From NCBI GenBank assembly GCA_003054655.1, contig QAYZ01000015.1, forward strand, positions 62,001 through 126,000: a DNA stretch of 64,000 bases. Direction: 5' to 3'. This stretch comes from Spartobacteria bacterium LR76. GTDB lineage: Bacteria > Verrucomicrobiota > Verrucomicrobiia > Chthoniobacterales > Terrimicrobiaceae. This document shows, piece by piece, positions 55,199 through 64,000 of this stretch (position 1 is its first letter; each line of letters starts with the position of its first letter). The notes under the pieces were generated by a model. The model was given only the letters and a program-made list of their open reading frames with translations. It made no database searches and was not told the DNA's origin. The position numbers were made by a program, and so were the translations under genes.

Positions 55199-56812
55199 AT
55201 GCTTAAGGAATTCAAGGGGCTGCTGATCGTTGCCGCCATCGTGGCGGCTCTCGTCGCGGGTGTTTTTGCCCGCGTCGCAACATGGGATCGCACCGACAGC
55301 ATACGGTTTTCCCGCGACTTCCAGAATGGCTACTTCTGGGGCAGCCAGGTGATGAAAGACGCCCGGCTCATCGGACCGGGCTCGGAGGATGCTCCTCAGG
55401 GATTCGGGCGATGGGTCCGCTTTTTTGACTCCTACGTCGATATCTACGACCGGGTCTACAACGAAGCAGCCGATCGCGAAAACGATTACTGGCTGGACTA
55501 CCCTCCGCTCCGCCTCCTGATCATGTCGATCTGGGCCAAGAGCATCCGGGAACAGAATCCGACCCTGGAGAAACCCTCCTCACCCGATGTCGCACCGCTT
55601 CTTGTCTTCAACGGCTTGATGGAGATTCTCTCCGCCGTGGCGATGTTTTACCTCGTCCGCCTGTGGATCACGCGCATCCGGGCGCAACGCCCCGGCAAGC
55701 AGTGGAAGATTTCCGCCGACACCTTTGCCTTCGGAGCAGCCCTGCTGGTGTGGTTCAATCCCGCCTGCCTGCTCAACTCCCACGGTTGGCCGCAATGGGA
55801 CATCTGGATTGTCCCGTTTTTCATCTTTGCCGCCCTGTCGGCCTCGTGCTCCCGCTGGATACTCTGCGGATTGCTTCTCGGAACAGCCGCCTTCCTCAAG
55901 GGGCAGATCCTGATCGTCAGCGCCTTTTTTCCGCTGTGGGCCTTCTTCTCCGAGGGCCGCATGGCTGGGCTGCGCGTCCTGGCCGGCTGGGTGGGCGCTT
56001 TTGTCGGAGTCGCCAGCCCGTGGCTGCTCAAGGGTTTCGGCCCCTACATGTGGATCATCGTCGATGCCTTGCTTCTCGCCCCGATCATCTGGCTCACCTG
56101 GAAAGGCCGTATCGGCCAGGCGACATGGTCCCTGGTTGCCGCGATTGGCGTACTGGTCTTCCTCGGATGGAACTTCAAAGGATCTTTCACATGGCTGGAA
56201 ATCGGCTTCCACTATGGGTCCACTCGTTACGCAGAGATGTTTAGCGGGGTGGTTTACAATGTCCCAGCCGCTCTGGCTCACCTCGGCTGGAACCTGAAGG
56301 ATCCCATCTATACCCTTCATCTCTCACACGACCACTCCCTCGCCCTGCCGAGCATCCGCATCATGCTGATGGTGGTCTATCTCGCGTTGCTGCTGATCGC
56401 GGCCTACTCCGTCTCTTTCCACGCCCGGAGGCATCGCTCGGAGGTCCTCCTGGCCATGGCCTGTCCGTGGATCCTGATGTTCGCCCTGCTGGGCCAGATG
56501 CACGAGCGTTATCTGCTCTGGGGGGCATTGATGAGCGCGGCGGCAGCCATCCTGCGGCCCTCGCTTTTTTTGCTCTATCTCACGCTTTCCCTCGGCACGT
56601 GCGCGATGATCCTGACGGTCATGCTCAAGCAGGCCCACGAGGAAATCCTCCCGCCGAGCGTGGCGTTCCTCGATCAGTATGCGGCCCTCGCCAACATCGT
56701 TTTTTCGATCATCATGGCTGGCGCGTTTCTCTACGTCGCCTGGGCACCCTTCCGGCACGCGACCTCGGAGATCCTGAAGCGCGTGAAAAGCTGGCGGACT
56801 ATCGAGGCGTAG
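55199..56812 (+). CDS. GT-C-like polytopic membrane glycosyltransferase
   Basis: A 537-residue protein with about 12 helices. Periplasmic loop 1 is long (residues about 28-105, with NDYWLDYPPLRLL), and HGWPQWDIWIVPFFIFAAL and GQMHERYLLWG resemble loop motifs of the ALG6/ALG8-type and other GT-C glycosyltransferases (acting on lipid-linked sugars). Specific family and donor are not clear. The gene is alone. An inverted repeat 33 bp before the start may be a control site. Confidence 0.7.
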   Translation: MLKEFKGLLIVAAIVAALVAGVFARVATWDRTDSIRFSRDFQNGYFWGSQVMKDARLIGPGSEDAPQGFGRWVRFFDSYVDIYDRVYNEAADRENDYWLDYPPLRLLIMSIWAKSIREQNPTLEKPSSPDVAPLLVFNGLMEILSAVAMFYLVRLWITRIRAQRPGKQWKISADTFAFGAALLVWFNPACLLNSHGWPQWDIWIVPFFIFAALSASCSRWILCGLLLGTAAFLKGQILIVSAFFPLWAFFSEGRMAGLRVLAGWVGAFVGVASPWLLKGFGPYMWIIVDALLLAPIIWLTWKGRIGQATWSLVAAIGVLVFLGWNFKGSFTWLEIGFHYGSTRYAEMFSGVVYNVPAALAHLGWNLKDPIYTLHLSHDHSLALPSIRIMLMVVYLALLLIAAYSVSFHARRHRSEVLLAMACPWILMFALLGQMHERYLLWGALMSAAAAILRPSLFLLYLTLSLGTCAMILTVMLKQAHEEILPPSVAFLDQYAALANIVFSIIMAGAFLYVAWAPFRHATSEILKRVKSWRTIEA

Positions 56813-56950
56813 ACGCTCTTTCCGACGAGGGTTTCGCCCCGAACGGCAAAGCGGCGGTGACCTACCAGCCAGTCGCACTTTTGCCCCCGCTGCGCGCCCT
56901 GGAGATGCCCTGACCGAGGACCAGTTCCTCAACTGTATCGCCCTGAAAAG

Positions 56951-56987
56951 CAAAAAGCGCCGGTCCTTTCGGACACGGCGCTTTTTG
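56951..56987 (-). terminator. Intrinsic terminator shared by the GT-C and ppdK genes
   Basis: An almost symmetric hairpin (AAAAAGCGCCGGTCC, loop TTTC, GGACACGGCGCTTTTT) has A/T tracts on both sides. On the minus strand it lies 20 bp after the ppdK stop; on the plus strand it may also end the convergent gene. Confidence 0.85.
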
Positions 56988-57007
56988 TTGGTTGGGGAGG
57001 GAAAGGG

Positions 57008-59758
<2,751 letters not shown>

Positions 59759-59894
59759 ATAAAGGGAGCGCGGAAAACCGCCCTATTTAACAAACCGGAC
59801 GGCAGTGTCAAAGACGAACCCGCGAGAGCGGGCAATTCGCCACGCGCGACCGGCATCGACCGGCTCGCGAAAAACAGAGATAATTATCTTTGGA

Positions 59895-60092
59895 TCAGGC
59901 GTTTACAGCGAGAACCTCATTCAAGAGCCGCTCAAAGTCTGCCAATCCTGTGCTAGGGATGATCACCGTGTTTCTGCGACCGTGAGCCTCTTCGGTAATG
60001 CGAAGAAAGCGACCGCGTTCATTTTCACGGAATTCTATGAAGAAGTGTTTGCGCTCAACCTGAAGCTCGCGCGACTCGAGTATCGTATCCAT
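59895..60092 (-). CDS. PUR-domain small nucleic-acid-binding protein (DUF3276)
   Basis: A 65-residue protein of one PUR repeat: RKHFFIEFRENERGRFLRITEEAHGRRNTVIIP, followed by a helix (LADFERLLNEVLA). This is the four-strand and helix layout of PUR-alpha/DUF3276 proteins, which dimerise and bind single-stranded DNA or RNA. Such small PUR proteins are known in Bacteroidetes and spirochaetes. It lies between ppdK and rnr on the same strand with its own spacers. Function in vivo unknown. Confidence 0.8.
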   Translation of the reverse strand: MDTILESRELQVERKHFFIEFRENERGRFLRITEEAHGRRNTVIIPSTGLADFERLLNEVLAVNA

Positions 60093-60197
60093 TAAGTTAC
60101 ACGTTTGGGGATTTGTTAACTATGTTAGAAAAAGCCAACAGTCTCAACCCTATTTTCCTTTGGCCCTCCCCGTCCGGGTGAGGAAAAGCTCAATTTA

Positions 60198-62297
60198 TCA
60201 CACTATTTTGAAGTCGATTTGCTGCTTGTGGGTATCCACGCGCGCAACGATCACCTCGACGGTATCGCCCACCTGAAAGACCTTTTTGGTCTTGCGCCCG
60301 ACCAGGCGTCCGCGAGGGACATCGAGCATGTAAAAATCCCCATCCAGGGAGGAAACATGCACGAGGCCGGAAATCAGGAAATCGGGCAATTCGACGAAAA
60401 TGCCGAAGTTTCGTACCTCCATGATCCGGGCCTTGAAAGCCTCTCCGCGCCCCCTGGCGACCTGGATCTGGAAATACTCGAGCTTCTTGAGTTTGACCGA
60501 CTCCTTTTCCGCGTCGGCGGCGACTCGCTCGGTATTCGAGATATGCTCGGAGACAGTGGCCAGTGCGGAGGAATCCGGACCCTTTTTCGTCAAGCCGAGC
60601 ACTCGCTCGAGGGAGCGATGCACCACGAGGTCGGCGTAACGCCGGATCGGGCTGGTGAAGTGGGCGTAATCGGCCTTGTTGAGTCCGTAGTGCCCGAGAG
60701 GATCAGGGGCATACCGGGCGCGCTTCAGGCTCTTCAGGAGTCCGAGCTTGATGGCGTACTCCTGCGGCCGCCCGCGGACGAGCCGGAGGAGCTTCTGGAG
60801 TTCCTCGCGTTTCGATAAGTCACCTATACGGAAGCCATTGGCCAGGGCGGTCTCGCGGTATTCCAGCAGCCTGTCCTCGTCGGGCATCTCGTGGACACGG
60901 TAGACCGTAGCCTGCCGGTGGCGTTTGAGTTCGCGGGCCACGAGTTCGTTGGCGAGGAGCATCAACTCCTCGATGAGCTGGTGGGAAATGTCGTTCTCGA
61001 CCTTCTCCAGACGCTCCGGGCGGCCCTGGTCATCGAGCCACACCTTGACCTCGGGAAAATCAAGGTCGAGCGAGCCGTGAGCGAAGCGGTTCTTGCGGAG
61101 GAGGGAAGACAGCTCCCAGGCGGTGTGGAGTTTGCGCGTCAGGTCGTCGTGCGCCGGTTTCTGGAGATGCGCAAAGGCCTGCCGGTAGGTGAGGCGGACC
61201 TTGCTCCGGATGATCGTGCGGGCAAATCGCGCCGAGAGGATTTTCCCCCGCTTGTCGACCTCGGCAAAGACGGAAAAGGTCAGTCGATCCTCGTCGGGGC
61301 GGAGGCTGCAAATGCCATTGCTCAGAGCCTCGGGGAGCATGGGAATCACGCGATCCGCCAGATAAACACTATTTCCGCGCGAATATGCCTCCCGATCCAG
61401 CGCATTACGGGGACGTACGTAATGCGAGACGTCCGCGATATGCACTCCGACGCGCCAGCCATTGGCAGTGCGCTCGACGTCGATGGCGTCGTCAAAATCC
61501 CGGGCGTCGTCGGGATCGATGGTGAAAATAAACCGACCGCGCAGATCCTCGCGGCGTGCGGCCTCGCGCTCATCGATGACGGGCGAGATGGCCTCGGCCT
61601 CCTTCTGCACCTCGGGCGGGAATCCGGCAGGCAGGTGGTGCTTGCGGATGATGGAGAGCATGTCCACGCCGGGAGCGCCCGTGCGACCGAGCACCTCGAC
61701 GATGTGACCCTCGGGATTCACATGGCGCGAGGGCCAGGAATCCAGCAGCGCCACCACCTTGTCACCTTCTTTTGCCGCGATGGGCGGCTTGGGCGCGGGA
61801 ACGTAGAGATTGTGAACGAATCGCGGGTCGTCGGCGGCGACGTAGAAGAAGTTGCGCGACTTTTGCAGGGTGCCGACGATCGTGGCATTGCCGCGCTCCA
61901 GGATGCGAATGACGACGCCCTCGAGCCTGCCGGGCGTTTCGCCGCGTGCGGCTCCAGGCCTCGGGCGATTAACCCGGGCCACCACCCGGTCGCCATGCAG
62001 GGCGACGAAGGTATTTTCCCCGCTCACGTAGAGATCGGGCTGGCCCGCCTTTTCATTCAGGACATGGGCGGCACCGCTGGCGTGAAACTGGATCGTGCCG
62101 GTAAAGAGGTCGGCGTCGCGCGGGATGACGTAGCGATCCTTGCGGATGCGGGCGATGTCGCCATCGACCTCCATCTGGCGCAGGGTATCGCGCAGCTTGG
62201 CCCGGTTTTGGGGCGGAAGCCGCAGCACCTTGGAGATTTCCACCTTGTCCAAGGGACGATCGGTGATGGCTTTCAGGATGGACTCGCGGAGGTTCAT
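60198..62297 (-). CDS. rnr: Ribonuclease R
   Basis: A 3' to 5' exoribonuclease of about 699 residues. N-terminal winged-helix and cold-shock domains precede the RNB domain with the metal site TIDPDDARDFDDAIDVE and the HYGLNKADYAHFTSPIRRYAD region. A C-terminal S1 domain (EAFKARIMEVRNFGIFVELP) follows. The start is placed at 62297 (MNLRESILKAITDRP), since it begins with the winged helix; ATG 62339 would add a basic 14-residue tail and is possible. Longer starts overlap the divergent pseudopilin gene. It degrades structured RNA. Confidence 0.94.
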   Translation of the reverse strand: MNLRESILKAITDRPLDKVEISKVLRLPPQNRAKLRDTLRQMEVDGDIARIRKDRYVIPRDADLFTGTIQFHASGAAHVLNEKAGQPDLYVSGENTFVALHGDRVVARVNRPRPGAARGETPGRLEGVVIRILERGNATIVGTLQKSRNFFYVAADDPRFVHNLYVPAPKPPIAAKEGDKVVALLDSWPSRHVNPEGHIVEVLGRTGAPGVDMLSIIRKHHLPAGFPPEVQKEAEAISPVIDEREAARREDLRGRFIFTIDPDDARDFDDAIDVERTANGWRVGVHIADVSHYVRPRNALDREAYSRGNSVYLADRVIPMLPEALSNGICSLRPDEDRLTFSVFAEVDKRGKILSARFARTIIRSKVRLTYRQAFAHLQKPAHDDLTRKLHTAWELSSLLRKNRFAHGSLDLDFPEVKVWLDDQGRPERLEKVENDISHQLIEELMLLANELVARELKRHRQATVYRVHEMPDEDRLLEYRETALANGFRIGDLSKREELQKLLRLVRGRPQEYAIKLGLLKSLKRARYAPDPLGHYGLNKADYAHFTSPIRRYADLVVHRSLERVLGLTKKGPDSSALATVSEHISNTERVAADAEKESVKLKKLEYFQIQVARGRGEAFKARIMEVRNFGIFVELPDFLISGLVHVSSLDGDFYMLDVPRGRLVGRKTKKVFQVGDTVEVIVARVDTHKQQIDFKIV

Positions 62298-62407
62298 CGC
62301 AGGCCGACGGGCCTTACTCGGGGTTTTGGGCCTTGGCATTGCCTGTGGAATCGCTGCTAAACGCCTTCGAGGCAAGAAAATGCTTGGATGTCACTCCCGC
62401 CATCGGG

Positions 62408-62947
62408 ATGTTTGAAAGCGTGAAGCGTTCCTCCCACGGCCTGACTTTTCCGGAAATTTTGATCGCCGCCTGCACGGTGATTCTCGTGTTGTTTATCGCC
62501 GGGGCGATGCTGATCCCTAGGCTAATCGAGGGAGACAACATGGTCCGCCCTCAAGCTAGGAACGACGTGACACAGATCGCAACCGCCATCAGCGCCTATG
62601 ATGCGGAATACGGCCGCCTGCCGCCTCACGCAAATGGGCCAGTCAGCCGCGCATTGATCGACATTCTGACTGGGAATGACGCGGAGGCAAACCCGCGGAA
62701 GATCGTTTTCATCGAAATCAACCCTTGGAAACTCTACCGCAGCGGCACCAACTCCGCCGGAGACTTCCTTGACCCGTGGGGCAACCCGTATTTTATCGCC
62801 ACGAGCGAGAGCAACACCATCAGCCAGGCTGGCAGCGTACCCGGGCGCACCGTCCACGATCTGCCCAAATCCGTCGCCGTCTGGAACGTCCCCACCACGA
62901 CCCTGACCCGCGAAGCACACCGGCAGGCAGTCACCTCCTGGGAATAA
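62408..62947 (+). CDS. Type II secretion G-like pseudopilin with atypical leader
   Basis: The start at 62408 (MFESVKRSSHG) gives a 179-residue protein whose leader is cut before LTFPEILIAACTVI, a type III prepilin signal with Leu at +1 and Glu at +5. The C-terminus follows the GspG-like pattern AISAYDAEYGRLP and [14 protein letters not shown]. The hydrophobic helix is less regular than usual (LVLFIAGAMLIPRL). It is a tandem paralogue of the next gene, with 60 bp between them. No secretion ATPase or secretin lies nearby, so it is an orphan of the kind abundant in Verrucomicrobiota. Confidence 0.82.
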   Translation: MFESVKRSSHGLTFPEILIAACTVILVLFIAGAMLIPRLIEGDNMVRPQARNDVTQIATAISAYDAEYGRLPPHANGPVSRALIDILTGNDAEANPRKIVFIEINPWKLYRSGTNSAGDFLDPWGNPYFIATSESNTISQAGSVPGRTVHDLPKSVAVWNVPTTTLTREAHRQAVTSWE

Positions 62948-63007
62948 CCTCGCATTCCCGAGAGAAAAATGCTTGCCCGCGATGCCCGGTGGCCGCACTT
63001 TTGGGGC

Positions 63008-63553
63008 ATGATTCGTTCCTCCCGCGGCTTTACGCTCATCGAGCTTCTGATCGTCATCGCCATTATCGGCATCCTGATGGCCCTCCTCTTCCCAGCCGTC
63101 GGCTCTGCCATCGACGCCGCCCGCCGCGCCCAGGCCAAGAACGACGTGACCCAGCTCGCCACCGCAGTCACCGCCTACGAGACGGAATATGGTCGTCTGC
63201 CGATATCAGGAAACACTGACGATAAGCAGATTCAAGTCGGCAAGGATCTCGTCGAGATACTGACGGCCACAGGTAGCGGCACGAACGACAATCCGCGCAA
63301 GATCACCTTCATCGAAATAAACACCTGGAAGAAGGGAAAAAGCGGCACCAACTCCTCAGGTGACTTCCTCGACCCGTGGGGCGGCTACTACTACGTCAAG
63401 CTCGACTACAACTACGACAACAACTTGACAGGTGTTGGAACCAACGGCACAAACGTTCGCAAAAAGATCGCTGCGTGGAACAATCCCACTACCCAAAAGG
63501 ATAACCCGTCGGCAGGTCAAAAAACCCGCCGCTACGTCAATTCCTGGGAGTAA
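63008..63553 (+). CDS. Type II secretion G-like pseudopilin
   Basis: The start at 63008 (MIRSSRG) places a canonical class III signal, with cleavage before [20 protein letters not shown] and Glu at +5. The 181-residue protein then shows [13 protein letters not shown], an Asn-rich middle and [20 protein letters not shown], as in GspG-like pilin heads. It resembles the upstream gene along its full length (NDVTQ, AYxxEYGRLP, [22 protein letters not shown]), so the pair arose by duplication. It ends 12 bp before a tRNA gene. Confidence 0.88.
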   Translation: MIRSSRGFTLIELLIVIAIIGILMALLFPAVGSAIDAARRAQAKNDVTQLATAVTAYETEYGRLPISGNTDDKQIQVGKDLVEILTATGSGTNDNPRKITFIEINTWKKGKSGTNSSGDFLDPWGGYYYVKLDYNYDNNLTGVGTNGTNVRKKIAAWNNPTTQKDNPSAGQKTRRYVNSWE

Positions 63554-63565
63554 GCACCATTTTTC

Positions 63566-63636
63566 GCGGGTGTAGTTCAATGGTAGAACGGCAGCTTCCC
63601 AAGCTGCATACGGGGGTTCGATTCCCCTCACCCGCT
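63566..63636 (+). tRNA. tRNA-Gly (anticodon CCC)
   Basis: A 71-nt cloverleaf: acceptor GCGGGTG/CACCCGC, D arm GTAGTTCAATGGTAGAAC, anticodon stem GCAGC/GCTGC with loop TTCCCAA (anticodon CCC), and T arm GGGGGTTCGATTCCCCT. The discriminator base is T and no CCA is encoded, unlike the initiator tRNA gene in this window. Confidence 0.94.
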
Positions 63637-63857
63637 CTCCCCTTCCCCTCCGGCTCAGCGAGCCGGGTGTAACAAGAGTGTAGCATGCCATGGAGTCCGT
63701 GGCATCTGATCACCGCGCAGGTGATCGAGTTTCTGCCTCTCATGCGACAGCAGACGCCAGCGGCGGAATTTTCCCGTCATCACCGAAGCCGGAGCGGCGG
63801 CAAAACGTCCACTTCATGCAAATCCCCTCGTGGGCGTGACGGACTGTCGCGGAAATC
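63637..63857. other. Non-coding spacer with small inverted repeats
   Basis: This stretch has two short inverted repeats, ATGCCA...TGGCAT (about 63684-63704) and TGATCACC...GGTGATCGA-like (about 63706-63727). There is no convincing frame. The first may be an end-of-transcript hairpin for the tRNA or the convergent gene. Confidence 0.35.
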
Positions 63858-64000
63858 CTAGCAACGGAGCCGCGAGGAGAGCCCTCCGATTCTCTTCGCC
63901 AAGGTGGAGAGCGAGCGTTCCGGGAAGAAGTTCAGCCCCGTCCTGATCTCGTCCTGGAAAGGCGCGAGCCAGCGCCGGTCGAGGTAGTCCTGTCCCCAGA
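63858..64000 (-). CDS. C-terminal end of an unidentified gene (cut by window edge)
   Basis: The last about 47 codons of a minus-strand gene run off the right end. The frame reads GQDYLDRRWLAPFQDEIRTG and LNFFPERSLSTLAKRIGGLS and ends at a TAG (63858-63860). It is free of stops and has a natural amino-acid mix, with Trp/Phe/Arg spacing as in a globular enzyme or glycosyltransferase tail. The family cannot be recognised from this fragment. Confidence 0.5.
   Translation of the reverse strand, partial: WGQDYLDRRWLAPFQDEIRTGLNFFPERSLSTLAKRIGGLSSRLRC

Noticed and set aside
63537-63743. Minus-strand frame over tRNA-Gly with GEGNRTPVCSLGSCRSTIEL
   Set aside because: This is the translated complement of the tRNA gene, a well-known false hypothetical protein in annotations.

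Overview
The window is GC-rich chromosomal DNA, densely packed with genes and rich in 4-nt ATGA/GTGA start-stop overlaps. The gene content (alternative complex III, secreted GH127/GH97/GH2/GH43 enzymes without a SusC/SusD pair, orphan G-type pseudopilins, pyruvate phosphate dikinase, a DUF6572 protein) suggests a member of the Verrucomicrobiota, possibly of the Spartobacteria/Chthoniobacterales type. That placement is inference; no rRNA or marker gene in the window settles it.

Layout. 1-9304 (minus): a secreted glycan-degrading cluster, GH43, GH127, GH97, a zinc-ribbon protein with a frameshift, GH2 with a discoidin tail, and the start of a second GH97. The targets look like arabinose- and galactose-containing plant polysaccharides. 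9305-11868: a worn region with an isolated RbsD/FucU-type mutarotase, a gene tail and a frameshifted, truncated tyrosine recombinase, ending at an initiator tRNA-Met gene. 11994-17714: L,D-transpeptidase and GT2 synthase (coupled), a class III aminotransferase, then a CorA-like transporter coupled to a GluR0-like channel. 17775-24674: amino-acid permease, the amtB-glnK ammonium operon with a clear sigma-54 promoter, DedA, and ExoD coupled to an ABC exporter.

24686-39507 (minus): the respiratory block. actABCDEF encodes alternative complex III (quinol:electron acceptor oxidoreductase). It runs without a break into a small membrane protein and a CcoN/CcoO/CcoP-like trio. The CcoN-like protein has lost every haem and copper ligand of a haem-copper oxidase, while the two c-type cytochromes keep their haem sites. 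Next come haem A synthesis (ctaA, ctaB), a SCO copper chaperone, a nested 55-codon ORF, a DUF420/CtaM-like protein and a His/Cys-rich metal-binding protein. No catalytic oxidase subunit I or II is encoded here, so the assembly genes must serve an oxidase located elsewhere. The ligand-free subunit I in this operon is the most striking feature of the window.

39663-54814: housekeeping and metabolic genes: DUF192, a Na+/H+ antiporter, nitroreductase, RluE, exonuclease III and a relative, GpmA, a HAD hydrolase, a five-gene unit joining N-carbamoylputrescine amidase and an M14 peptidase to hisB-hisH-hisA, a cyclophilin, and glycolate oxidase glcD-glcF. 54815-64000: a small basic ORF, a GT-C-like membrane protein, pyruvate phosphate dikinase, a PUR-domain protein, RNase R, two tandem pseudopilins, tRNA-Gly(CCC), and the 3' end of an unidentified gene at the right edge.
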